Assembly: GCA_934754975.1 (NCBI GenBank)
Contig: CAKVKI010000011.1
Coordinates: forward strand, 1 to 22,829
Source: an uncultured Alistipes sp.
GTDB lineage: Bacteria > Bacteroidota > Bacteroidia > Bacteroidales > Rikenellaceae
Length of the DNA stretch: 22,829 bases
Direction of reading: 5' to 3'
The translations under genes were made by a program, and so were the position numbers. This document shows, in pieces, positions 1-8,900 of the stretch (the first letter of the stretch is position 1; each line of letters starts with the position of its first letter). The notes beneath the pieces are model-generated. The model was not told where the DNA came from and did not search any database. It worked only from the letters and a program-made list of their open reading frames with translations.

Positions 1-2
1 AG

Positions 3-1109
3 CTAATTCTGCTCGGCCTGCTGGCTCCCGATGTCGCGGCCGACGTCATCAGCTCCGATACCGACAAGGGCGAGAAGCGGGGCGGATTCATGCCGACGTT
101 CTTCCACGGCGACCACGCTTCGGCGTTCGTGGCCGGAGTGTACCTGCGGGGCATCCGCGGTTTCGACGTGCGGCGCGCCTACGATCTGGTCCTGCGCAAC
201 GCCACCGTGCAGGGGCCGAGCCGCCCGTGGCTCGACGAGTATATCGCCCGCGGCTATATCCCCGAAATGGATGTCGAGAATCCCGTGACGCAGACCGTAT
301 GCAAAGCCGCGGTTACGAAAACGCTCGAATACGCCTACGACGATTATGCCGTGGCGCTGCTGGCCGATGCGCTGGGAGACCGGGCGAACCGGGATATGCT
401 GATGAAGCGCACGTCCAATTACAAGAACCTCTTCGACCCCTCGACGGGGCTGATGCGCGGACGGCTCGACGACGGCTCGTGGATCACGCCCTTCGACGAC
501 CAGTATCCCTATTACGAATACATGTACCGCGAAGCCAACGCCTGGCAGCAGGCGTTCTTCGCGCCGCACGACACCGAGGGGCTGATCGGCCTCTATCCCA
601 GTCGCGAGGCGTTCGGAGCGCAGCTCGATAGGCTCTTTTCGATTCCGTGGAAAGGGTACGAAGTGGACAACCTTTCGGGTTTTATCGGGCAGTACTGCCA
701 CGGCAACCAGCCCGACCACAGTTTCCCCTACCTGTATTACTTTATCGGCCGGCAGGAGCGTTCTCAGGAGCTGCTCGACTATATTCTGGACCGATTCTAC
801 GGCATGGGACCCGAAGGACTGGCGTTGTCGGGCATGGACGACGCCGGCGAGATGTCGTCGTGGTATGTCTTCAACGCCATCGGGCTTTATACCTATTCCC
901 CGGCCGATCCCGAATATATCGTGATCGTGCCGCTGTTCGACAAGGTGGCGGTATTGCTGGGCGACGGTTCCCGCTGGTCGGTCCGCCGCGAGGGGACGGG
1001 CCGCCGGATTACGGGCATCACGTGCGGCGGAAATCCGGTCGGGGGATGGTTCGTGCCGCACGATGCGCTGGGCAAAGGCGAACTGGTGATTACGACTTCG
1101 GAAAAATAG
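3..1109 (+). CDS. GH92 family alpha-mannosidase-type enzyme, 3' part (5' end outside window)
   Basis: The reading frame is open from the left edge, so only the C-terminal 368 residues are present; GH92 enzymes are usually 700-800 residues. The family comprises calcium-dependent exo-acting alpha-mannosidases, mostly secreted or periplasmic, that trim N-glycans and yeast mannan. Family landmarks are visible: GGFMPTFFHGDHA near the start, YAYDDYAVA, a CHGNQPDH motif at 696-719, and MDDAGEMSSWYVF at 834-875, whose paired Asp are the expected catalytic-base region. The oddity is the Gln at 708-710: the usual motif is GNEPxH, whose Glu is the general acid. Family assignment is firm. Linkage specificity is unknown, and the Gln hints at a substrate with a good leaving group. 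A hairpin terminator follows the TAG stop. No neighbour on the same strand lies close enough to be an operon partner. Confidence 0.93.
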   Translation, partial: LILLGLLAPDVAADVISSDTDKGEKRGGFMPTFFHGDHASAFVAGVYLRGIRGFDVRRAYDLVLRNATVQGPSRPWLDEYIARGYIPEMDVENPVTQTVCKAAVTKTLEYAYDDYAVALLADALGDRANRDMLMKRTSNYKNLFDPSTGLMRGRLDDGSWITPFDDQYPYYEYMYREANAWQQAFFAPHDTEGLIGLYPSREAFGAQLDRLFSIPWKGYEVDNLSGFIGQYCHGNQPDHSFPYLYYFIGRQERSQELLDYILDRFYGMGPEGLALSGMDDAGEMSSWYVFNAIGLYTYSPADPEYIVIVPLFDKVAVLLGDGSRWSVRREGTGRRITGITCGGNPVGGWFVPHDALGKGELVITTSEK

Positions 1110-1185
1110 ACGGTTGCGGATGCCCTGCGGAGGATATGCGGCGCAGGGCATGCTCCGGAAACGGCCGGGAGCGTCCGGATGACAG

Positions 1186-1218
1186 CGGCGGCGGAAACCA
1201 ATTCCGCCGCTGTTTTTT
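1186..1218 (+). terminator. Rho-independent terminator of the GH92 gene
   Basis: A 9-bp stem (GCGGCGGAA at 1188-1196 with TTCCGCCGC at 1202-1210, extended by two more pairs) has a 5-nt loop and runs into six T residues at 1213-1218. It lies 77 bp after the stop codon. Confidence 0.85.
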
Positions 1219-1286
1219 CCGGAAATGCCCGGTGCGGCTCGTCGTATGGATTTTGTGGATCGGACTCCGGACCGGGGACGGGCGCG

Positions 1287-1320
1287 AAAAACGGAGGCCG
1301 GGGTTTCGATGCTCCGGCCT
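1287..1320 (-). terminator. Terminator of the minus-strand small gene
   Basis: AGGCCGGGG (1295-1303) pairs with CTCCGGCCT (1312-1320), with one wobble and an 8-nt loop. Read on the minus strand, the stem is followed within three bases by five T (the A run at 1287-1291). It lies 28 bp past the stop of the gene ending at 1348. Confidence 0.7.
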
Positions 1321-1347
1321 TCGTTCTTTCCGATGTGCCGGGCGTCG

Positions 1348-1608
1348 CTACTTCTTCGCCCAGCCGTGGATGACCTGACTCTGTACGTTTACGCCGTATG
1401 CTGCGGCTTTGTCGAGGATGCGCCGGGCCAGAGCCGCTTTTTTGTCGTCGGGCGCATAGCGGAAGTAGGCTTCGGCGGCCCGTACGTGTTCGGCGTCCAC
1501 GAGCGGGAATTCGCGCGTCTCGGGAATCCCGAACGCCGAGTCGGGCAGTTCGTGCCGCTCTTCGGCGGAGAGCCGGTCCGCGGCCTTGTGTTTTGTCGTT
1601 GTCGTCAT
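1348..1608 (-). CDS. Short conserved hypothetical protein (86 aa, DUF6582-like)
   Basis: This is an 86-residue soluble protein with no signal peptide or membrane segment. A basic N-terminus (MTTTTKHKAADRLS) is followed by LPDSAFGIPETREFPL, DAEHVRAAEAYFRYAP and a helical LARRILDKAAAYGV segment. The pattern (LPD..F..P..R.FPL.D..HVR.A...F..AP) resembles a small domain that recurs in Bacteroidetes proteins and in some phage structural or protease-adjacent proteins; DUF6582 is my best guess from memory. No catalytic residues are recognisable. It lies 85 bp downstream of yjbQ on the same strand and ends before its own terminator, so the two are probably cotranscribed. Its molecular function is not known to me. 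Confidence 0.8.
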   Translation of the reverse strand: MTTTTKHKAADRLSAEERHELPDSAFGIPETREFPLVDAEHVRAAEAYFRYAPDDKKAALARRILDKAAAYGVNVQSQVIHGWAKK

Positions 1609-1693
1609 TGCTTTCCCTTGTTTGGTGATCCGCTTCGGGAAAGGTGCAATTTTCCGGCCAGCCGACCCGCTTGGCTCCTGAATTGCGGCCGGA

Positions 1694-2104
1694 TTATCCG
1701 ATTAGGGTGGCGACGATGCGGCGGCCCGAAGCGCGGTTGCGGAATTCGCAGAGGTAGATGCCCTGCCATGTGCCGAGGTTGAGCCTGCCCCGGGTGACAG
1801 GTATCGTCAGCTCGACACCCGTGAGCGTCGATTTGGCATGCGCCGGCATGTCGTCGTCGCCTTCGAGCGTGTGGACGTAGTAGGATTCGCGCTCGCGGAC
1901 CAGCCGGTCGAAGATGGCCGAGAGGTCCGTGCGGACGTCGGGATCGGCGTTTTCGTTGATCGAAAGACCTGCGGAGGTGTGTTTGATGAAGAGATGCACC
2001 AGCCCGGCGCCGGGCAGCGGCGGCAGGTTGGCCGCGATTTCGTCCGTGACGAGGTGAAACCCGCGGGTGCGGGGGCGGAGTGTGAATTCGGTTTGTCGGA
2101 TCAT
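1694..2104 (-). CDS. yjbQ: YjbQ family protein (UPF0047, secondary thiamine-phosphate synthase type)
   Basis: The 136-residue length is typical of the family. Signature segments are HLFIKHTSAGLSINENADPD (residues about 57-76), EGDDDMPAHAKSTLTG, PVTRGRLNLGTWQGIYLCEF and the C-terminal VATLIG. Family members form compact cytoplasmic trimers with conserved His and Glu residues. E. coli YjbQ has weak thiamine-phosphate synthase activity, but the physiological role is unsettled. The start is a single well-placed ATG. A TATCTTTA element at 2128-2135 on the minus strand is a plausible -7 box giving a very short leader. It is the first gene of a probable two-gene minus-strand unit. Confidence 0.95.
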   Translation of the reverse strand: MIRQTEFTLRPRTRGFHLVTDEIAANLPPLPGAGLVHLFIKHTSAGLSINENADPDVRTDLSAIFDRLVRERESYYVHTLEGDDDMPAHAKSTLTGVELTIPVTRGRLNLGTWQGIYLCEFRNRASGRRIVATLIG

Positions 2105-2127
2105 GGCGATGCTGTAAATTACTGCGG

Positions 2128-2135
2128 TAAAGATA
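2128..2135 (-). promoter_or_regulatory. Candidate -7 box for yjbQ
   Basis: On the minus strand the sequence reads TATCTTTA, one base from the Bacteroidetes TAnnTTTG box, 23 bp before the yjbQ ATG. No good TTTG element is found at the expected distance upstream, so support is moderate. Confidence 0.4.
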
Positions 2136-2268
2136 GCAAAAATCGGGGGACGCTCCCTTTGCCGTTACGCGTTCCGGGACATTTCGCATGCAAATGTCCG
2201 AAATAGTGCCCCCGAGTGTTGGAAATTCCGGCATTTATTGTGATATTAGAGGATAAATTTCCCTGATT

Positions 2269-2709
2269 ATGTCTGCAATACTGAGATTTCTGTTTCCGGA
2301 CAAACCCTATACTCCCGGCAATTCGTGGCTGCTGCTTGCGGCCCGCATTATTTTCGGAGGACTGCTGATGTCGCACGGCATCGCCAAGTGGCAGAACTTC
2401 GATGCGCTTTCCGCCGCGTTTCCCGATCCGCTGGGTGTCGGCGGCGGTGTTTCGCTCGCGCTGGCGATTTTCGGCGAAGTCGTCTGTTCGGCCGGGTTTA
2501 TCGCGGGGCTGTTCTACCGGCTGGCCCTCATCCCGATGATCTTCACGATGTGCGTGGCTTTTTTCGCCGTACACGGCGGCGATCCGTTCGCGGCGCGCGA
2601 GCTGGCGCTGGCTTACCTGTCGGTTTTCGTGCTGATGTACGTCGCAGGGCCCGGCCTGTACGCCGCCGATACGCTCATTGCGCGGCGGATTCCGAAGCGG
2701 CGGCGGTAG
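2269..2709 (+). CDS. DoxX family inner-membrane protein
   Basis: This 146-residue protein has four hydrophobic segments, roughly residues 18-36, 58-80, 83-104 and 108-132. DoxX-family hallmarks are visible: AARIIFGGLLMSHGIAKW near the N-terminus, FPDPLGVGGGVSLALAIFGEVVCS, and GGDPFAARELALAYLSVFV. DoxX-like proteins are small four-helix quinone- or redox-associated membrane proteins (terminal oxidase subunit or MauE-like folds), and for most members the exact role is unknown. A very basic tail (RRIPKRRR) fits a cytoplasmic C-terminus. A TAAATTTC element at 2254-2261, eight bases before the ATG, would give an almost leaderless message. It is a single-gene unit, divergent from yjbQ. Confidence 0.9.
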   Translation: MSAILRFLFPDKPYTPGNSWLLLAARIIFGGLLMSHGIAKWQNFDALSAAFPDPLGVGGGVSLALAIFGEVVCSAGFIAGLFYRLALIPMIFTMCVAFFAVHGGDPFAARELALAYLSVFVLMYVAGPGLYAADTLIARRIPKRRR

Positions 2710-2824
2710 TCCTGCAATTTTTTTTATCCGGGTTCCTGCCGGGCAATTCGGGGTAAGCGGCTCGCTGTGAATCGGGTTCGCCCGGTGCGGCATATGCCGG
2801 TGCAGGCGGCGCGGCGAATAAAAT

Positions 2825-2854
2825 TTTGCTGCGTCGGGGATTTTTGTAAATTTG
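2825..2854 (+). promoter_or_regulatory. Promoter of the propeller/LuxR regulator
   Basis: TTTG at 2825-2828 and TAAATTTG at 2847-2854 are separated by 18 bp, close to the Bacteroidetes housekeeping consensus (TTTG, 19-21 bp, TAnnTTTG). It lies 26 bp before the ATG at 2881, which argues against the longer frame that opens at 2767. TGTAAA at 2845 and CTTTTTTGC at 2869 also echo the repeated motif in front of susC, which could mean autoregulation. Confidence 0.7.
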
Positions 2855-2880
2855 TCCGAACACTCATACTTTTTTGCGGA

Positions 2881-5712
2881 ATGAACCTCGCTTTGCGGCA
2901 TATCGTCCTCTCGTTTCCGGTCCGGCTCGTCGGACTGCTGTCCGTGTGCCTGGGGGCGCTGCCCGTTTTCGCAGCGGCAGAAACTCAGGTGCGGTCCGGC
3001 GGGGAACTGCATAATTCGGTTTACCGTATTCAGGTCCGCAATATCGACGCCCGGGATTATCAGGGCGACGTGCAGGTGTGGGACCTGGTTTCCGACTCCG
3101 ACGGGCATGTCTATGCCGCTACGGGGGGCGGGCTGAGCGTCTGGGACGGTATTCGCTGGAGCGTCTATCCGACAGCGGGACTCCCCATTTTCAGGTGTCT
3201 GGCCTATGACCCGCAGACGGGGCGCATCTATGCCGGGGCGGACAACGAATTCGGTTTTTTCGTCAGGGACGCTTACGGCGGATACGAATATACGCGCCTG
3301 CATCAGAATCCCCGGAGCGAGGTCCCCGAAATCTTCTGGCGCATCATCCTGCACGACGGAGCGGGTTATTTCCAGACGCACGAACAGATTTACCGCTATG
3401 ACCGGCAATCCGGGCGGATCGCTCCTGTACTGACGGAAGGGGCGGTCGGCTATATCCACGCCGTCGGGGACGGGATTTGGTTCCAAGACGGTTCCGGGTT
3501 ATGCGAACTGCGGCCCGACGACACGGTCGTGAAGACAGGGATTGCCTTGTCTGATAGAGTTATCGCCGTGTATCCGCAGAACGGCGAATATATCCTGATT
3601 ACCGAACGCAGCGGCATTTTCGCATGGGACCAAGGTGCGCTGCGCCCGGTGGACGGGCAGCTCAATGCGCTGCTGGCCCGGGTGCGGCTGTTTGCTGCGA
3701 GCCGTACGGCCGACGGCCGCTACCTGCTTGGTAGCGTGATCGACGGCTTGTATATCGTCGATGACCAATGGCGCGTCAGCCGCCGTTTCGGAACTCAGGA
3801 AGGGTTGCTGCATACGACCGTGCTTTCCGTCGAGGAGACTGCGGCCGGGGATATCTGGCTGGGACTCGACGGCGGGATGGCCCGGATCGAAGCGTCCGGG
3901 GCCGGAGCGGTCGTGACGAGCCGTTCGCAGGAGATCGGAAGCGTTTACGACGTCGCTGAGTATGAAGGGGAGCTTTACGCCGGGACCAATAAGGGACTGT
4001 TCCGTTACAGAGGCGACGGCGTTTTCCGTCTGGTCGAAGGGACTCAGGGACAGGTGTGGCGGCTGATACGGGCCGATGACGCGCTGGTCGTATGCCACGA
4101 TGCGGGGACGTTCACGCTTTGGAGGGGCGCACTGCACCGCAGCGACGATTGCAGCGTCTGGCAGCTCCTGCCGTGGGGCGAACGTAAAAACCGCTGGATC
4201 GGGGCGGACTTCAGGGGCGGATTCTCGATTTATGAAATACACGACGGGCGGCTCTATCCCCGGAAAAAGGTCGAAGGCTACGGCGGTGTCCATTCCGACA
4301 TGGGGATCGACCGTTTCGGAAGTATCTGGGTGCAGAACAGGGCGGGAGATCCCGTGCGGATACGGCTCGATGCCGACGACCGGGCGGCCGACGTGCGGAT
4401 TTACGCCCCGGGCGGGCGGCAGGAACCGCTGTACCGGACTCAGCTCGACAACGATGTCTTCTTTTTCCGGGGGCACGAGGTATTGGGATATGATATAAAC
4501 TGCGATTCGCTGGTGCGCAGCGATTACTATACTTCGATGCTCGGCGTGGTCCGTGAAGCGCCGACGGCGCTGACGCAGTCGGGCGACCGTATTTTCGGCA
4601 TTTATGCCGACGGAGTGGGGGTGGTCGGCCGGCAGGGAAACCGTTTTTTCGACTACGGGAGGCTCAACATGCCGGAGGGCCTGAATATGATTCCCTCGCG
4701 GGCGCGGCGGGTCATTCCCATCGACAGCCATACGATTGCGATCGGCCTGCAGAACGGCGTCTTTTTCTTCGATACGCGCATGCAGGACGAAGAGTATCGC
4801 CGGCCGCGCGCACCGCAGCTCGAAAGGTTGCTGCTGCACCTCCGGGATACTTCCGAATTCCTGACGGTGCGTCCCCTGAACGAGGTCTATGCCGTGCCGC
4901 AGAACTATGTTGCGATCGAGGTGCGCCTGTCGAACCTCTATACGCACGGACAGGTCCGTTATTCGGTCGATGGCGGACCGTGGACGACGGCGCCGGGCGT
5001 GCCCGCTTTCCGGCTCAACGACCTGCAGAGCGGAAAACATACGCTCCGCATCCGCAACCTCGATCCCGTGAATTCGTCGCAGGAACCGCTCGAACTCGTT
5101 TTCGACGTCGCCTATCCGTGGTATTTGCAGCTGCGTTTCATCGGCTGCATGCTGCTCGCTGCCGTGGGTATCGGCCTGATTGTCCGCTACCTTTTCAAAC
5201 GCGGCGTGGAACGGCAGCGGCGTGCGCTGCTGCGGGAACAGGAGCGGCTGTTCGAGCAGGAGAAGAAGGAACACGACATCGAACTGCTGCGGGTGGAGCT
5301 GCGTGAACGCGAGCGGAAACTTATAAACCTGACCATGATGGGTATCCAGCGCAATACGATGCTGGGTGAACTGCGCCGCGAAGTGGAGCTGTTTCCCGAT
5401 CAGGAGCAGCGCAGGCGCGTGCTGCGCAGGATCGACTCCTATATGAACGACAAGGAGAACCACGAACTCTTCGAAAAATACTTCAACACCATCCACGACG
5501 GATTCTTCACCCGTCTGTTACAGCATCATCCGGGGCTTACTTCGAACGAAATGCGAATCTGCGCCTATATCAAGCTCAACCTGAGTACGAAGGAGATCGC
5601 GGCTTACATGAATATCTCGCCGAGCAGCGTCGAGATCGCCCGCCACCGCCTGCGCAGGAAGATGAATCTGGCTTCGGAGGTGAATCTTCAGCACTACGTT
5701 TCCGCCATCTGA
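2881..5712 (+). CDS. Membrane-anchored propeller / Y_Y_Y / LuxR-HTH transcriptional regulator of the PUL
   Basis: This 943-residue one-component regulator starts at the ATG at 2881, just after a good promoter and with a signal sequence (residues about 1-33, ending FAAAE). Residues about 45-650 form two-component-regulator propeller repeats, with recurring segments such as VWDLVSDSDGHVYAAT, GDIWLGLDGGMARI and LYAGTNKGLFRY. A Y_Y_Y domain follows (about 670-745, with VRYSVDGGPW). One transmembrane helix lies at about 750-773, then a charged coiled coil (about 775-830). The C-terminal LuxR-type helix-turn-helix is at about 883-930, with LTSNEMRICAYIKLNLSTKEIA and SSVEIARHRLRRKMNL. Histidine-kinase and receiver domains of classic HTCS regulators are absent. 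Known architecture implies periplasmic ligand sensing and direct DNA binding at the membrane. Its place before susC makes that operon the likely target. Confidence 0.9.
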   Translation: MNLALRHIVLSFPVRLVGLLSVCLGALPVFAAAETQVRSGGELHNSVYRIQVRNIDARDYQGDVQVWDLVSDSDGHVYAATGGGLSVWDGIRWSVYPTAGLPIFRCLAYDPQTGRIYAGADNEFGFFVRDAYGGYEYTRLHQNPRSEVPEIFWRIILHDGAGYFQTHEQIYRYDRQSGRIAPVLTEGAVGYIHAVGDGIWFQDGSGLCELRPDDTVVKTGIALSDRVIAVYPQNGEYILITERSGIFAWDQGALRPVDGQLNALLARVRLFAASRTADGRYLLGSVIDGLYIVDDQWRVSRRFGTQEGLLHTTVLSVEETAAGDIWLGLDGGMARIEASGAGAVVTSRSQEIGSVYDVAEYEGELYAGTNKGLFRYRGDGVFRLVEGTQGQVWRLIRADDALVVCHDAGTFTLWRGALHRSDDCSVWQLLPWGERKNRWIGADFRGGFSIYEIHDGRLYPRKKVEGYGGVHSDMGIDRFGSIWVQNRAGDPVRIRLDADDRAADVRIYAPGGRQEPLYRTQLDNDVFFFRGHEVLGYDINCDSLVRSDYYTSMLGVVREAPTALTQSGDRIFGIYADGVGVVGRQGNRFFDYGRLNMPEGLNMIPSRARRVIPIDSHTIAIGLQNGVFFFDTRMQDEEYRRPRAPQLERLLLHLRDTSEFLTVRPLNEVYAVPQNYVAIEVRLSNLYTHGQVRYSVDGGPWTTAPGVPAFRLNDLQSGKHTLRIRNLDPVNSSQEPLELVFDVAYPWYLQLRFIGCMLLAAVGIGLIVRYLFKRGVERQRRALLREQERLFEQEKKEHDIELLRVELRERERKLINLTMMGIQRNTMLGELRREVELFPDQEQRRRVLRRIDSYMNDKENHELFEKYFNTIHDGFFTRLLQHHPGLTSNEMRICAYIKLNLSTKEIAAYMNISPSSVEIARHRLRRKMNLASEVNLQHYVSAI

Positions 5713-5758
5713 CCACTGCGGGAAGTCTGACCTGATGTTTAAATATTTTCATGGATAA

Positions 5759-5883
5759 TGTAAAGGTATAAAATTCTGCTTATTGCTTATTATCAGATTT
5801 TTATAATATTTTATTCAGGCAATTGTAAAGGTCGGCTTTTTTATTTTGTTAAGGTGTAAAATGTTTGTAAAGCCCGCTTTTTT
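5759..5883 (+). promoter_or_regulatory. Repeated TGTAAAG...GCTTTTTT elements upstream of susC (candidate operators)
   Basis: TGTAAAG occurs at 5759-5765, 5824-5830 and 5866-5872, with a related TGTAAAA at 5855-5861. Two copies are followed after 3-4 bases by GCTTTTTT (5835-5842 and 5876-5883). The two complete copies are 42 bp apart, four helical turns. Each full element also has AAAG/CTTT dyad symmetry. The last copy abuts the -33 box, the usual position for an activator. Binding by the adjacent LuxR-type regulator is an inference. Confidence 0.55.
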
Positions 5884-5912
5884 GCAGGGATCCGATCCGT
5901 CTTCTAAATTTG
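5881..5912 (+). promoter_or_regulatory. Promoter of the susCD operon
   Basis: TTTG at 5881-5884, a 20-bp spacer and TAAATTTG at 5905-5912 match the Bacteroidetes consensus exactly. The predicted start near 5919 leaves a leader of about 55 nt before the ATG at 5974. Confidence 0.85.
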
Positions 5913-5973
5913 ATTTCGGACCGGTGGACCTAAACCGGACTAAACCTTAACTTAAACTACTAAAACATTGCTT

Positions 5974-8900
5974 ATGAAAGGTCTCAACCCCAAGAGCAAG
6001 CCGACGAAAGCGGGCCGTCTGATATGCCGGCTTCTGGCGGCGTTTATTTTCGTAATGAACACTGCCGGCGCTTATGCGCAACAGCAGGTCAGTGGAACCG
6101 TAAGGAATGCGGCCGGAGAACCCGTGGTCGGCGCATCGGTCGTAGTCGAAGGTACGGCCGTCGGCACGACGACCAATACTTCGGGAGCATTTACGCTCAG
6201 CGTGCCCGCCGGCGGCGCGCTTAACTTCTCATTTATAGGTATGACGCCCCAGCGCGTCGAGGTGGGCAACCGCACGCAGCTCGAAGTGGTCATGGAGGAC
6301 GACGCGATTTCGATGAGCGCCGTCGTGGTGACGGCCCTCGGCATCAAGCGCGACGAGAAAGCGCTCGGATATGCCGTGCAGAGGGTGGCTGCCGACGAAC
6401 TGCAGACGGTCAAGGGCGTCGATGTGGCCACTTCGCTGTCGGGCAAGGTTTCGGGCCTGATGGTGAAAAACCCGTCGGATTTTGCGGAAGCCCCGACGCT
6501 GACGCTGCGCGGGGAGACTCCGCTGCTGGTGATCGACGGCGTTCCCTATTATAACATGACCATGCGTGATATTCCGGCCGACGACATCGAGTCGATCTCG
6601 GTGCTGAAAGGCGCTACTGCTTCGGCCCTCTATGGTTCGCGCGGCGGTACGGGCGCTGTAATGGTGACCACCAAACGCGGATTGAGCGCCAAAGGTTTTT
6701 CGGTGGACATCAACTCTTCGACGATGTTCCATGCCGGTTTTCTGGCTATTCCCGAGAAACAGAATATGTACGGCCGCGGTACGACGGGCGTTTACGCCTG
6801 GAACGGCGACCGCCAATGGGGACAGCTGATGGACGGTTCGGTCGAGATCGAGCAGTGGAATCCCCGCACCAAGCAGATGGAGATGCGTCCCTACTCGGCC
6901 GTGGGCAAGGACAACTTCCGCAACTTCCTGGAGTCGGGCTATATCCTCAACAACAGCGTCAGCGCCACGCAGCAGGGCGAGATGGGAAGCTTCCGCGCTT
7001 CGGCGTCGTGGATGGACACCAAGGGCGTTTACCCGAACCAGAAGTTCGACAAGTATACGTTCAGCATCGGCGGCGACATGAAATACAAGAATTTTTCGCT
7101 TTCGGCCAATGTGGCCTATAACCGCCACCATACGCCCAATGCGGGCCAGAACGGATACACGAACTATGACCCGATGTACTCGCTGCTGATCTGGAGCGGC
7201 GCAGACTGGGATATCCGCGACTACCGCGATTACTGGATCACGCCGGGCGAAGTGACCAACAATCCCTATACGCGCATACAGGCCGACGGAACCATTCAGC
7301 AGGCCGGTTCGCTCGACAACCCCTATTTCATCCAGTACGAGCGTATCCGCGAAGAGACGCGCGACGTGATGAACGGCAATATCAACATGAGCTACGACAT
7401 TATGCCCTGGCTCAAACTGACCGTGCGTTCGGGTCTCGATTTCTATGTCGATAAAACCGAGATGCGCATCGCCAAGGGCAGTTTCACCAATTCGGGCAAT
7501 ACCTACGGATCGGTCGTCGGCGCCAAGCTGGGGTATTTCCGCACGCAGCGCGACACGGGATTCAGTACGAACAACGACTTCCTGCTGACGGGCGACTACA
7601 CGTTCGGCGATTTCCGCGTGGACGGGCTTTTCGGCGGCGGCATCTTCTACCGCCGTTCCGAATCGCTGATGGGCTATACGGCCGGCGGCCTGAACCTGCC
7701 CGACTTCTATTCGCTCAACAACGCCGTAGACGGTGCGAAGGCCACTTCGTCACTCAGGGAACAGCAGGTGAACAGCCTTTACGGACGGCTGTCGCTCTCG
7801 TGGCGCGACATGCTCTACGTCGAGGCGACGTTGCGCAACGACTGGAGTTCGACGCAGGCTTCGACGCCTTACAAATCCTATATCTATCCTTCGGTGTCGG
7901 GAAGTTTCGTGGTTTCGGAACTGCTGCCCAAGACCGACTGGCTGTCGATCTGGAAACTGCGCGGTTCGTGGACCATTTCGAAGCGTCCGGCCGACATCTA
8001 CGCCACCAACACCAGTTATAAGGTGACGGCCGACACCTGGAACGGCATGTCGGGCGCGGCGCAGAATACGACGGGCTACAACATCGCCATTCTGCCTTCG
8101 GCGTTCGAGACCTTCGAGGTCGGTACGATGGCTTCGTTCTTCGGCAACCGCCTTTCGCTGGACGTGTCCTACTACCAGAAGCGCAATTACGACACGCAGA
8201 AGAGCGTGGCCGTGTCACACGCTTCGGGTTACTACAACAACCTCGTGAACACCAAGGAGGAGATTACCAACAAGGGGTGGGAGATCACGCTCGGCGCCAC
8301 GCCCGTAAAGACCCGCGACTGGCGCTGGGACGTGACGTTCAACTGGTCGCGCTACCGCCGCCACTACACGCAGATCGACCCCGAATATTCGACCGACCGT
8401 CCGTGGGTAGCCAAGGGCAAGCGCGCCGACCATATCGTACTCAACACCTTCCAGCGTCACGAAGAGACCGGGGAGATGATCCACGACGCCAACGGCCTGC
8501 CGCTCTACAATACTTATCAGTCGGTTTACGGCTATTCCGATCCCGACTGGATCTGGGGCGCGACCACCACGCTGCGCTGGAAGAACCTGTCGATGTCGCT
8601 GTCGTTCGACGGTCGTGTGGGCGGCATGACGCAGAGCTACACGGAGACTTACCTCTGGATCGCCGGAAGCCACCCCAAATCGACCACCGAAGCGCGTTAC
8701 CTCGACGTGACGAATCCCGGCACGAAGAACCACCTGAGCCAGGGCCAGCGCGTGGTGAGCGGCTCGGCGACGTGGGACGCGCAGGGAAACAAGCTGACCG
8801 ATACGCGCGTATTCGCTCCCAACGACGTGAAGACCACCTATAAGGATTATGTGGGCCGCGTCCACAAGAACAACGTCTGGGGCGGTGTGGCGTCGCCGCT

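Noticed and set aside
2767..2880. An upstream extension of the propeller/LuxR regulator by 38 codons.
   Set aside because: It contains the predicted promoter and would bury the signal peptide; the ATG at 2881 is a better start.
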